From DATEVL01 sp035471625 (GTDB lineage Bacteria; Chloroflexota; Anaerolineae; Anaerolineales; E44-bin32), in NCBI GenBank assembly GCA_035471625.1, contig DATIPT010000142.1:1-45520 (forward strand): a stretch of 45,520 nucleotides of DNA, read 5' to 3'. Below, piece after piece: positions 23,532 to 31,588 of this stretch (position 1 is the first letter of the stretch; every line of letters begins with the position of its first letter). The position numbers and the translations under genes were made by a program. Below the pieces are notes generated by a model, which did no database searches, had not been told where the DNA came from, and saw only the letters and a list, made by a program, of their open reading frames with translations.

Positions 23532-24620
23532 CTATCGGCTCCTCACATCGCGCAACGCTCGGACGAACACCTCGACCATCACATCCGGGTTGAACCGATG
23601 TCGGGCGAGTTGATGGGAGGCAACGCCCATGCGGTGCAGTCGAAGGGGATCGGCCAGAGCCTCTTGCAGGATTGTCGTCAGGGCATCCGGCTTCCCCGGG
23701 GGCACGAGCCACCCGTTCCTTGGGGTCACCATGTCTTCCTGGGATCCGTCCCCGCGAGCTGCGATCACCGGAAGTCCACGCGCCATGGCCTGCTGCAAGG
23801 CAAGACCACCGGTCCCGGGGAGGACAAACAGATCGGCCTGGTCGAGCCGGAAGCGCAACTCAGTTCCGTGCAGCGCACCGGTGAACACGGCTTGGGGAAA
23901 GACCTTGCCTGCGATCGAGGTCAACCGATCACGGTCCGGGCCGTCGCCCACGATCCACAGTTCGGGTGATTGGATCGCCGCGGCGCACGCGTGCAGCAGG
24001 TCGTCGACCCGCTTGCGCGCCTGGAGTCGGCCGACGAAGATGATCCGCGCCGGTCGTTTGACTGCCGGGGCATGCTTCGGCGGACGCGTGGGAGGACGCT
24101 CGACCGCATTGGGGGCCACGAAGATGCGATCCACGGGGACCCCGGCCTGGGCGTATTCGACGGCGCCGCGGGTACTGTAGGCGATGACCGCATCGAAGTG
24201 GCGGAGCATCCGACTCCGCAGGAGCGCTGCCATCCCCGGCGGTGCACCCAGCCCCCACCCCAGGACCGGCCTCGAGCGTTCTTTCATCCACGAGACGGCC
24301 TTTCGATTCGAAAGGTAGCGCCAGTTCGCTTCAAGGATCAGCGCGTCGGGGTCCGTTTCCTCCAACCAGGCGAGCAACTTCGGCTGCCGGCAGAGATAGG
24401 CAGGCCCGCCGAGGATGTGGACGTTGTCCGCCCGGCTCCATTTCGCCCGCCTCAATCGATCGGCCGCGTTGATCGCCTCGTCGGGGCGCGGTGACCCAGC
24501 GAAGATATGCAGTCCGCCCGGACATCGCGCGGCGAGGGCGTCGAAGAACGGAGTGCGGTACGCCGGGAGGACCCGCTGCTGGATCGCCACCCGGCCAAGA
24601 CCCTCCCGGCGCCTGCTCAT
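23532..24620 (-). CDS. Glycosyltransferase family 4-like
   Basis: This is a 362-residue GT-B protein. The N-terminus VAIQQRVLPAYRTPFFDALAAR is the form seen in GT4 enzymes acting on polysaccharide intermediates. The C-terminal domain contains RIIFVGRLQARKRVDDLL, WIVGDGPDRDRL and the donor-site segment LFVLPGTGGLALQQAMARGLPVIAARGDGSQEDMV, in which the first Glu of the usual EX7E motif is replaced by Gly (GTGGLALQQAM). That deviation may alter the nucleotide-sugar preference. It overlaps the FkbM gene by 4 bp. The donor sugar cannot be predicted. Confidence 0.9.
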   Translation of the reverse strand: MSRRREGLGRVAIQQRVLPAYRTPFFDALAARCPGGLHIFAGSPRPDEAINAADRLRRAKWSRADNVHILGGPAYLCRQPKLLAWLEETDPDALILEANWRYLSNRKAVSWMKERSRPVLGWGLGAPPGMAALLRSRMLRHFDAVIAYSTRGAVEYAQAGVPVDRIFVAPNAVERPPTRPPKHAPAVKRPARIIFVGRLQARKRVDDLLHACAAAIQSPELWIVGDGPDRDRLTSIAGKVFPQAVFTGALHGTELRFRLDQADLFVLPGTGGLALQQAMARGLPVIAARGDGSQEDMVTPRNGWLVPPGKPDALTTILQEALADPLRLHRMGVASHQLARHRFNPDVMVEVFVRALRDVRSR

Positions 24621-25480
24621 CGGCCCCTTTCCAGGGCGCGCCCGACGACATGCTTGGTTCCATACATCATCGCTGGGGTTGTGAGCACCGACGGAGACTC
24701 TCCCAGCGTCCAGGCCTGGTACCCCGCGCGCTCGAGCACGGCAAAAACCTCGGCCGCCGCCTCAGGGCCATGCAGTTCCACCAGCAGGACGGGGCGCGCC
24801 TCGTTGAGGACCCGCATCATCCCGCGCAGGGCGGCCACCTCCCCGCCCTCCACGTCCAGCTTGACCAGCGACGGCTCGGGATGTCTCTGCCCATAGACGA
24901 AGCTGTCGAGGCGGAGAACGTCGACCATGATCCTGTCGGCGGTCTCTGCGTCCGGGCGACGCGCTTCAAGCCGGCCCATCGATCCGGAGCGATGGATCCG
25001 GAACTCGGCCGGTCCGTCGGAGTCGCCGACGGCTGCCTCGACGATCTCGATGATCCCCTCGAGCCGGTTCAACGCGACGGCCTGCCGCAGCCGGTCGAGG
25101 TTCGACGGGAGCGGCTCGAAGGCGATGACTCGGCCCTCGGACCCGACCGCGTCGGCCATCAGGAGCGAGGTGTAACCGACATTGGCCCCCAGATCATAGG
25201 CGACCGCGCCGCCCGGAGCCAATCGCCCGATCTCCGCCGCCACTTCCGGCTCGTAGGTTCCGAGCCATAGATCCTTGTCCACCTGGAGATCCAACAGGAG
25301 CCACCGTCCGGCCAGATCTCCGGCAGCGATCTGGACGGCCTGGATCCCGTGCGGTGCGGCGCGATTGAGCGCCGTGCGGAGGCCGCGGGTGATCGGTCCC
25401 AGCCGGTACAAGGCCATGCGGGCGGATTCGGGGAGCCATCGCGCCGCCCGCGCCGCCAGAGACAAGAGCCCGGAAGCCAT
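24617..25480 (-). CDS. FkbM family methyltransferase
   Basis: This 287-residue SAM-dependent methyltransferase has the FkbM fold: AYDLGANVGYTSLLMADAVG (glycine-rich SAM loop), VIAFEPLPSNLDRLRQAV, VEAAVGDSDG and SLVKLDVEGGEVAALRGM with the characteristic DVEG. Family members O-methylate sugars or polyketides, and here a sugar hydroxyl is likely. I chose the ATG at 25480, 22 bp after the preceding glycosyltransferase stop. An ATG at 25549 would overlap that gene by 47 bp and add a low-complexity N-terminus. The ribosome binding site is weak for both, so coupling to the upstream gene is probable. Confidence 0.9.
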   Translation of the reverse strand: MASGLLSLAARAARWLPESARMALYRLGPITRGLRTALNRAAPHGIQAVQIAAGDLAGRWLLLDLQVDKDLWLGTYEPEVAAEIGRLAPGGAVAYDLGANVGYTSLLMADAVGSEGRVIAFEPLPSNLDRLRQAVALNRLEGIIEIVEAAVGDSDGPAEFRIHRSGSMGRLEARRPDAETADRIMVDVLRLDSFVYGQRHPEPSLVKLDVEGGEVAALRGMMRVLNEARPVLLVELHGPEAAAEVFAVLERAGYQAWTLGESPSVLTTPAMMYGTKHVVGRALERGR

Positions 25481-25502
25481 CGAATCGGATTCTACGCCGC
25501 CT

Positions 25503-26528
25503 TCACAGCCATCCGAGCGCGGCCAGGTACTCGTCGACCATGCGCTCAAGGCCGAAGGCGCGTTCGGCGCGCGTCCGCGCGCCCCGCCGCATCTGTTCGC
25601 CCCGGTTCAGAACCCCCTGAGCGGCGGCCGCCAGGGCTTTGGTGTCCGGCGCCTCGAGCTTCCAGGGATCAGCGCCGTACGGGACGATCGCACCGGATTC
25701 ACCGTCGACGATCTCAGGAAGGGCGCCGGTGTCGAACGCGACCACCGGCAGCCCGCAAGCCAACGCTTCGAGGACGCTGTTGGGGCAAGCCGGATGAACA
25801 TCCGCCGAGAACAGCAGGTCCCCCGAACGAAGCAGCTCCGGGACCGCGTCGGGAGCCACTTCCCCAAGCCAGGCGATCTGAACCCCCGGGGCCCGTTCCA
25901 ACGAGGGCGTCTTCCCTCGCGGTCTTCCGGCGATCACGAGTTGCACCGGTTGGCGAGAGCTTGCGGCCAACTCCCTCGCCAGGTCGGCGGCCCAATGCAG
26001 GCCGATCTCATAGCCTCCGCCGATGGCGCCCTCCAGCACGACGATCCGCAAGCCATCCGGTTTGGGCCGGGCCGGCCCGTCGGGCGCGAAGACCTCGAGA
26101 GGGATACCGTTGTAGATCACCCGGCTCCCCCGCGCCGGCCCGAACGCCCCTTCCCACCAACTGCGGACGAACTCGCTCTGATAGACGACGATATCGGCCA
26201 GGCGGTCGCGGGTCGTCCGGAGCAGGAAGTTGTTCGCCTCGGCCCGCAGGAAGTGCCTCAGGCCGGTCCATCGCCTGCGATGGATCCAGTTCATCCCGTC
26301 CAGACGCTGCAGGATCGGGATCCCTCGGTGGCGCTGCCGGTCGAGCAGCCGTGATTGCCGGCTTGCGCCGATCAATAGGATCGCGTCGTACGGATGCGCG
26401 TCGAGATCGTAGGTGACGTCGATACCACGCCGAGCCAGGCCCGTGGCGAGGCGGCGCTGAAAGCTCGCCGGACCGGCAATTCCAGAGATCCGAGAGACGA
26501 GGCATAGGCGCTTGCGAGTGGATGACAT
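25503..26528 (-). CDS. Glycosyltransferase family 4
   Basis: This is a 341-residue GT-B transferase with N-terminal VSRISGIAGPASFQRRLATGLARRGIDVTYDL and C-terminal VVLEGAIGGGYEIGLHWAADL, VQLVIAGRP and DLLFSADVHPACPNSVLEALACGLPVVAFDTGALPEIV (EX7E-type donor site). The hydrophilic sequence shows no membrane segment. It follows wecB by 72 bp without a visible promoter or terminator, so it is likely read with wecC-wecB. It may use the ManNAcA made by those enzymes, but that is inference. Confidence 0.93.
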   Translation of the reverse strand: MSSTRKRLCLVSRISGIAGPASFQRRLATGLARRGIDVTYDLDAHPYDAILLIGASRQSRLLDRQRHRGIPILQRLDGMNWIHRRRWTGLRHFLRAEANNFLLRTTRDRLADIVVYQSEFVRSWWEGAFGPARGSRVIYNGIPLEVFAPDGPARPKPDGLRIVVLEGAIGGGYEIGLHWAADLARELAASSRQPVQLVIAGRPRGKTPSLERAPGVQIAWLGEVAPDAVPELLRSGDLLFSADVHPACPNSVLEALACGLPVVAFDTGALPEIVDGESGAIVPYGADPWKLEAPDTKALAAAAQGVLNRGEQMRRGARTRAERAFGLERMVDEYLAALGWL

Positions 26529-26600
26529 GGACGCTTCAGCCTAGGGTCGACATTCCGTGGCGATCCCACACGCCGCCCATGGGGCCTTCGCGACTCCGGA

Positions 26601-27719
26601 TCACCGATGGGCGATCACGGCCTCGACGATCCGTTCGGCGGCGTGCCCGTCACCGAACGGATTGACGGCGCGCGCCATGGACTGGTAGGCCGCCGGGTCA
26701 TCGAGAAGCCGGCTGACCTCGGCGACGATCCGGTCGGGATCATGACCGACCAGGACGGCGGTTCCAGCCTCGATCGCCTCCGGCCGTTCCGTGACCTTGC
26801 GCATCACCAGCACCGGCTTTCCCAGGGCCGGTCCCTCCTCCTGCAAGCCGCCCGAGTCGGTCAGGATCAGCGTACACCGCTTCATCAGGTGCACCATCGG
26901 CAGGTACTCGAGCGGATCGACCAGGCTGATGGTGCCGACCCCGCCGAGGATGCGTTCGGCAGGCTGGCGCACGTTCGGGTTCAGGTGGACGGGATAGACA
27001 ACGTGGACGTCGCCGCGGGCCTCGGCCAGGCGACGGATCGCGGTGAACATCGCCTCCATCGGGGCGCCAAAATTCTCACGCCGGTGGGCGGTCACCAAGA
27101 TGATCTTGCGATCGAACGGGACGGCTGCCAGCGGCCCGCCGGCGACCTCATAGGGGAGGTCGGCGATCGACCGCAGCGCGTCGATGACCGGGTTCCCGGT
27201 CAGGACAATCGCCGAGGGAGCGATCCCTTCCCGCAGCAGGTTCTCGCGGGCGCGCTCGGTTGGGGCGAAATGCAGATCGGCCACGACCCCGGCGATCCGC
27301 CGGTTGATCTCCTCGGGAAACGGCTGCCATTTGTCTCCGGTGCGCAGCCCGGCTTCGACGTGCCCGACTCGGATCCTCCGGTAGTACGCCAGGATCGCCG
27401 CCGCCATCACCGTCGTGGTGTCGCCCTGGACCAGGATCCAGTGGGGCTGGAAACCGTCCAAGACCGGACCCAACCCCCGGAAGATCGCCGCCGTCAGCTC
27501 GGCCAGCGCCTGGTCGGGCTCCATCAGATCCAAATCGTAGTCGGGGTGGATGTCAAAAAGATGAAGAACTTGATCGAGCATCTCACGGTGCTGCGCCGTG
27601 ACGCACACCCGGGACTCCACCCCTGCCGTGCCGGCCAAACGCTGCACGACCGGGGCCATCTTGACGGCCTCCGGTCGGGTGCCGAAGACGGAAAGAACCC
27701 TCAGACTCGGATCACTCAC
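26601..27719 (-). CDS. wecB: UDP-N-acetylglucosamine 2-epimerase (non-hydrolysing)
   Basis: This is a 372-residue enzyme that converts UDP-GlcNAc to UDP-ManNAc. Motifs include LSVFGTRPEAVKMAPVV at the N-terminus, VQGDTTTVMAAAILAYY, VGHVEAGLRTGDKWQPFPEEINR, VTAHRRENFG, YPVHLNPNVR, LTDSGGLQEEGPALGKPVLVMR and RPEAIEAGT. Length and motifs are canonical. The start is GTG at 27719, preceded by GAGGTG and overlapping wecC by 8 bp. A much longer upstream reading frame is a false extension through wecC. With WecC it makes UDP-ManNAcA, an acidic sugar for the polysaccharide. Confidence 0.96.
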   Translation of the reverse strand: MSDPSLRVLSVFGTRPEAVKMAPVVQRLAGTAGVESRVCVTAQHREMLDQVLHLFDIHPDYDLDLMEPDQALAELTAAIFRGLGPVLDGFQPHWILVQGDTTTVMAAAILAYYRRIRVGHVEAGLRTGDKWQPFPEEINRRIAGVVADLHFAPTERARENLLREGIAPSAIVLTGNPVIDALRSIADLPYEVAGGPLAAVPFDRKIILVTAHRRENFGAPMEAMFTAIRRLAEARGDVHVVYPVHLNPNVRQPAERILGGVGTISLVDPLEYLPMVHLMKRCTLILTDSGGLQEEGPALGKPVLVMRKVTERPEAIEAGTAVLVGHDPDRIVAEVSRLLDDPAAYQSMARAVNPFGDGHAAERIVEAVIAHR

Positions 27720-29019
27720 GCCGTCGCACCTCGCCGCCAACCGGTGGTGCCCCAACACCGAGGACCTCGACGTGGAATCCCGCCGCCTCCCACTCGGGAC
27801 GCCGTAGCACCCCGCGCCCATCGAAGACGAAGCGGCCGCGCATTTTCTCGCCGGCAAGCGCCGGAGAGAACAAGGTGAATGCCCGGTGGTCGACGAGAAG
27901 GACGGCGGCATCGGCCCGGTCGAGTGCTGTCTCCAACGAGGCGGCCACGATCCCGCCGGGAACCGTCGTCGCCGGCGCGTGCGGTTCGAAGGTTCGAACC
28001 TCGGCCCCGGCGGCGGCCAGGCGCGCCGCGACCTCGACCGCCGGACTTTCGCGCAGATCATCAACATCGGCCTTGTAGGCCAGGCCCAGCACAGCGATCA
28101 TCCTTCCCTTCAACCCTCCGAGGGCCCGATCGATCCGATCGACGACTCGGCCGGGTTGCGAATCGTTCACCCCGCGCGCAGCCTGGATCAGCGGTGTTGC
28201 CTCCGGGGCCGCCTCCACCAGGAACCACGGATCAACGCTGATGCAGTGACCGCCGACGCCTGGACCGGGCCGCAGGACGCTGACGCGCGGGTGGCGATTG
28301 GCCAGGGCGATCGCCTCCCACACATCGACCCCCAGGTGCTCCGCCAAACGGGCGAACTCATTGGCGACAGCGATATTGACATCGCGGAAGGTGTTCTCCA
28401 TCAGCTTGACCATCTCGGCCGTCGTGGCGTCGGTCAGGACGATCTCGCCGCGCACGAAGGTCGAATACAGATCCCGGCCCGCCTCGGCGGAGGCGCGGTT
28501 CACGCCTCCGATCACTCGGGCGTTCTCGACCAGTTCACGCAGGATCTGCCCCGGCAGCACGCGTTCGGGTGAGTACGCCAGGAAGAAGTCCGAGCCCGCT
28601 TGCAGACCGGAGGTCTCCAGGATCGGCGCCAGCAGGTCGACCGTCGTCCGCGGCGGGGATGTTGATTCGAGGACGACCAAGTTTCCGGACTGAAGATGCG
28701 GGGCGATCGCCTCGGCGGCGGCCCGCACCGCCCGCAGATCCGCTCGCTTGTCGTCGAGGATGGGAGTCGGGACGGCGATGACAAAGGCATCGGCCGCCTC
28801 CGGAGCCTCGGCCACCCGCAGGTTGCCGGAAGCGAAGGCCGCCTGGACGAGCGTCCGTAGGCCAGGCTCCTGGATATGGACCTCCCCGTTGCGCAGGACG
28901 TCGACAATCCGGCGATTGACATCGACGCCGACCACGCGCAGCCCGTTCGTGGCGAACGTGCTCGCCGTCGGCAGTCCGATGTAGCCCATTCCCAGGACGC
29001 AGAGAGACTGAAACCTCAT
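27712..29019 (-). CDS. wecC: UDP-N-acetyl-D-mannosaminuronate dehydrogenase
   Basis: This is a 435-residue NAD-dependent nucleotide-sugar dehydrogenase. It has the NAD-binding GMGYIGLP (10-17), YSPERVLPG (149-157), Lys205 in TAEMVKLMENTFRDVNIA and the catalytic Cys259 in GVGGHCISVDPWF. A C-terminal UDP-binding domain starts at VLGLAYKADVDDLRESP. This matches the WecC/CapL group that oxidises UDP-ManNAc twice to the uronic acid. UDP-glucose dehydrogenase is less likely because of the partner wecB, which overlaps by 8 bp. It is the first gene of the minus-strand island, with an extended -10 (29038-29046) that places the transcript start about 12 nt before the ATG. Confidence 0.95.
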   Translation of the reverse strand: MRFQSLCVLGMGYIGLPTASTFATNGLRVVGVDVNRRIVDVLRNGEVHIQEPGLRTLVQAAFASGNLRVAEAPEAADAFVIAVPTPILDDKRADLRAVRAAAEAIAPHLQSGNLVVLESTSPPRTTVDLLAPILETSGLQAGSDFFLAYSPERVLPGQILRELVENARVIGGVNRASAEAGRDLYSTFVRGEIVLTDATTAEMVKLMENTFRDVNIAVANEFARLAEHLGVDVWEAIALANRHPRVSVLRPGPGVGGHCISVDPWFLVEAAPEATPLIQAARGVNDSQPGRVVDRIDRALGGLKGRMIAVLGLAYKADVDDLRESPAVEVAARLAAAGAEVRTFEPHAPATTVPGGIVAASLETALDRADAAVLLVDHRAFTLFSPALAGEKMRGRFVFDGRGVLRRPEWEAAGFHVEVLGVGAPPVGGEVRRRE

Positions 29020-29037
29020 CTTGGCCTCTGGCGCGCA

Positions 29038-29046
29038 ATTATCGCA
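29038..29046 (-). promoter_or_regulatory. Extended -10 promoter of wecC
   Basis: TGcGATAAT on the minus strand. The expected start lies about 12 nt before the wecC ATG at 29019. It faces away from the promoter at 29086. Confidence 0.55.
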
Positions 29047-29085
29047 CAGGGGCCTTGCCCCAGACCGCCGATCACCCTGCGAGAC

Positions 29086-29091
29086 TATAAT
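29086..29091 (+). promoter_or_regulatory. -10 box TATAAT for the EEP membrane protein gene
   Basis: A consensus TATAAT lies 23 nt before the ATG at 29115, followed by GCGGAGGAA as ribosome binding site. No clear -35. Confidence 0.6.
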
Positions 29092-29114
29092 TCCCGCAGC
29101 GAGCGGAGGAAGCC

Positions 29115-31058
29115 ATGGCAGCCATCCCGACCAAGAACTGGGTCCGCATCCCCACCTTGCGCGGCCTCGCTCTACCAGCCCTGGTCACACTCATCGGTAT
29201 GCAGAGCTTGCGAGTCTACTTTCCCAGCCTCGCGTGGTATCTGCGCGACACCGTCGGCGTCGGCTCGCTGACGCTCGGGGGAATCGCGATCGCGACCTTC
29301 CTTCTAGGCCTGCTGAGCCCGCTGCTGCGCCGGATCCTGCGCCCGGGCGGTCTGCTGTGGCTGACGGCCGGAGGCCTGGCCGTTCTCCGCCTCGTTGAGC
29401 AGCTCTCCACCAGCCCGTCCCTCGACCTGTACTTGAGCCTGGCCTCGGTCGCTCTGTTCGTGATCTTCCTCAGCGCCTTCACCGGGCAAACTCGCGCCGT
29501 GGACGGCCTGGCCGGGCCCTTGCGGCTCGCTTATGGCCTGTGGGTGGGGATGGCGCTGGACACGTTCCTTCGCGGGTTCACCCGAACCCTCGATCTGAGT
29601 TGGACCTCCGGCCTCGGAGTGATCCTGTTGGTGGCGGCGATCTCCGGCCTGGTCTTGTGGCTGACCTGGCGAGAGCCCAAGCCTCACCGGGCGACCCCGG
29701 CCGACACGACCTGGTCTGCCGGTTGGCCAGTCGTTGCCCTCGGAGGCTTCCTGCTCCTCCAGGGGCTCCAGCTCCAGAATCAGGGTTGGGTTGCCGAGAT
29801 CTCCGGTCTGGATTCGGGAACCGCCTTCGCGGTCGTGATGCTCGGCGGACTCGCCCTGGCCTTCGGCGCCGCCTTGGCCTTCAGCCGCCCCTCCCTGCAC
29901 AAACCGATCGCTTCGATCCCGATCGCCGTTGCGATCTTCCTGATCGCGCCGCTAGCGGACGGGATCGCCGGGTTCTACCCGCTCACGATCATCCTTCTCC
30001 AGGCACTCCTTGGGTGGGGCCTGGGGGTGATTGCCATTGGCACCCGCGCGCCCGTCCGCCCCGGCCTATCGAGGACGGCCGTCCCCATGACCGTCGGGCT
30101 GGTCATCTACCTCCTGCTCGCCTTCGTCTACTACGTCTCGTTTGACGTGGCACTTCCCTTGGCTCACTCGACGGTGGTGCCGGTCGCAGCGGCGCTGTTC
30201 GGCCTGGCCGTCATCGGGGCCGTGGGTCGCGGCCGGAGCGAGCCGCTCCCACGCTTCGACCTGACGGCGGTAGTGATTTCCGCCGGCCTGGCGCTCGTTG
30301 CCATCGGGTACGCCCTGGTCGCGCCGGCCGTCCAGCCTGAGTCTCCCGGAACAGCCGCAAGCGCCCGAGTACTGACGTTCAACGTGCACTCGGCCTTCAG
30401 CCGTGAGGGGCGCCTCGACCCGGAGGCGATCGCCCAAGTCATCGAAGGGAGCGGAGCGGATATCGTTGCGCTTCAGGAGATGTCACGCGGCTGGATGATC
30501 GACAGCTCGCTCGATCTCGTCGACTGGCTCTCACACCGCCTGGGGATGCCGATCGTCTTCCAGGCCACGGCCGACCCCATTTGGGGGAATGCCATCCTGA
30601 GCCGCACGGGCTTCCTCGACCACGGATCCGCCCCGCTCCCCGAGCTCGACACGCTGCTGCACCGCGGCTACTTGTGGGCTCACGTCGATGTTGGCGGGAG
30701 CGAGCCCCTGCACATCATCGCCACTCACCTGCACCATATTGCCGAGGAACCTGAGCCGCGCCTGGCCCAAATCCCGGTCATCCTTGAGTATTGGAACGGC
30801 GCGCCGCACACGGTTCTCATGGGCGATATGAACGCCGAGCCCGACTGGCCCGAGGCAGATCTCTTCCGCCAAGCGGGTCTGGTCGATGCTTGGGAGCAAG
30901 CCGGCGAGGGACCCGGCCTGACCTGGCCCTCCGACGATCCCTTCCAGCGGATCGACTGGATCTGGCTCAGCCCGGATCTTGTCGTCTCCCACGCCGAGAC
31001 CATCGTGAGCACGGCCTCGGATCATCGCGGTGTCTTCGCGGATCTGGAGTTGCCCTAG
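29115..31058 (+). CDS. Polytopic membrane protein with C-terminal endonuclease/exonuclease/phosphatase domain
   Basis: This is a 647-residue protein. Residues 1-410 form a polytopic membrane region with about twelve hydrophobic segments. Residues 417-647 form an EEP-superfamily hydrolase domain, with VLTFNVHS (Asn423), IVALQEM (Glu455), ATHLHH (His538), LMGDMNAEP (Asp571/Asn573), RIDWIW (Asp614) and SDHRG (Asp636/His637). All catalytic residues are present. EEP enzymes cleave phosphodiesters in nucleic acids, sphingomyelin or inositol lipids. The membrane-plus-EEP layout resembles eukaryotic Cwh43, a lipid-remodelling protein, so a phospholipid or glycolipid substrate is possible. The gene is divergent from wecC and has its own TATAAT promoter. 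Confidence 0.88.
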   Translation: MAAIPTKNWVRIPTLRGLALPALVTLIGMQSLRVYFPSLAWYLRDTVGVGSLTLGGIAIATFLLGLLSPLLRRILRPGGLLWLTAGGLAVLRLVEQLSTSPSLDLYLSLASVALFVIFLSAFTGQTRAVDGLAGPLRLAYGLWVGMALDTFLRGFTRTLDLSWTSGLGVILLVAAISGLVLWLTWREPKPHRATPADTTWSAGWPVVALGGFLLLQGLQLQNQGWVAEISGLDSGTAFAVVMLGGLALAFGAALAFSRPSLHKPIASIPIAVAIFLIAPLADGIAGFYPLTIILLQALLGWGLGVIAIGTRAPVRPGLSRTAVPMTVGLVIYLLLAFVYYVSFDVALPLAHSTVVPVAAALFGLAVIGAVGRGRSEPLPRFDLTAVVISAGLALVAIGYALVAPAVQPESPGTAASARVLTFNVHSAFSREGRLDPEAIAQVIEGSGADIVALQEMSRGWMIDSSLDLVDWLSHRLGMPIVFQATADPIWGNAILSRTGFLDHGSAPLPELDTLLHRGYLWAHVDVGGSEPLHIIATHLHHIAEEPEPRLAQIPVILEYWNGAPHTVLMGDMNAEPDWPEADLFRQAGLVDAWEQAGEGPGLTWPSDDPFQRIDWIWLSPDLVVSHAETIVSTASDHRGVFADLELP

Positions 31059-31124
31059 ACTCCGGGTCTGGGCGGGGCGCTTCGATCCGCGGGCGTTCAC
31101 GATTTCGGTCTTGGGAGGAGCCCG

Positions 31125-31460
31125 ATGCCCTTCGGCAACGAGTTCTGGATCCGGCCGCAGGAGGCCTACAACCTCATCCCCGGAGAACGCGGCGAGCGAT
31201 TCGCTCGGGTGCTCCAGCATCCCGGGCTGGAGGTCGAGATCTACGCGCCGCGCGGGATCGATACCCAGAGTCCCCACGACCGAGACGAGGTGTACTTCGT
31301 GATTTCGGGCAGCGGCATGTTCCGTAACGGCGAACGCAGACACTCGTTCGCGCCGGGAGATCTGATGTTCGTCCCGGCCGGGGTCGAGCATCGCTTCGAG
31401 TCCTTTAGCGACGACCTGGCGGTCTGGGTCGTTTTCGTCGGACCTGGGCACCCGGCCTGA
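31125..31460 (+). CDS. Cupin domain protein
   Basis: This 111-residue single-domain cupin has motif 1 SPHDRDEVYFVISGSGMFRNG and motif 2 FAPGDLMFVPAGVEHRFE. Metal ligands visible are His in SPHDRDE, Glu in DEVYFV and His in VEHRF. GGGAGGAG precedes the ATG. Small cupins are metal-binding enzymes or ligand sensors; nothing here fixes the function. It lies 66 bp after the EEP gene, with a possible TAGACT -10 at 31056-31061. Directly after its stop comes the promoter of the MFS transporter unit. It is cytoplasmic. Confidence 0.88.
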   Translation: MPFGNEFWIRPQEAYNLIPGERGERFARVLQHPGLEVEIYAPRGIDTQSPHDRDEVYFVISGSGMFRNGERRHSFAPGDLMFVPAGVEHRFESFSDDLAVWVVFVGPGHPA

Positions 31461-31462
31461 GG

Positions 31463-31468
31463 TATCCT
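31463..31468 (+). promoter_or_regulatory. -10 box TATCCT for the leader ORF and MFS gene
   Basis: TATCCT lies 2 bp after the cupin stop codon. The expected transcription start is about 31475, exactly at the ATG of the 9-codon leader ORF, so that ORF would be leaderless. The -35 is not clear. Confidence 0.4.
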
Positions 31469-31474
31469 TTGGTC

Positions 31475-31504
31475 ATGATCGAAATCTTCCACCCACCTCG
31501 TTAA
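31475..31504 (+). CDS. Putative 9-residue leader peptide upstream of MFS transporter
   Basis: ATG at 31475 opens a short frame reading MIEIFHPPR, then TAA at 31502. It would be translated as a leaderless ORF if transcription starts at the predicted position. It lies about 85 nt before the MFS start. The Pro-Pro pair is a known kind of slow step for ribosomes. Such small ORFs before efflux genes often control attenuation in antibiotic-resistance systems. Its translation is inferred only. Confidence 0.35.
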   Translation: MIEIFHPPR

Positions 31505-31532
31505 CCGAAACCGACCGCACGCTCGCCGCGCG

Positions 31533-31588
31533 GCCCTCCCTTTCCTTTCGGCCGATCGTCCGCTCGCGCTACCCCGAAAGGAGAGGGC
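31533..31588 (+). promoter_or_regulatory. Stem that can sequester the MFS ribosome binding site
   Basis: CCTTTCGG (31544-31551) can pair with CCGAAAGG (31574-31581), and GCCCTC (31533-31538) with GAGGGC (31583-31588), ending at the MFS ATG at 31589. The AAAGGAGAGGG SD would be buried. CCGAAA right after the leader ORF stop (31505-31510) can instead pair with TTTCGG (31546-31551), giving a competing fold. Confidence 0.5.

Noticed and set aside
27720..28067. Upstream extension of wecB
   Set aside because: It reads through wecC out of frame. The GTG at 27719 gives the canonical N-terminus.
31056..31066. TAGACTCCGGG after the EEP gene, also found after the M32 gene (35332-35342)
   Set aside because: Two 11-base matches that begin at stop codons; they are short and most likely chance, with no flanking similarity.
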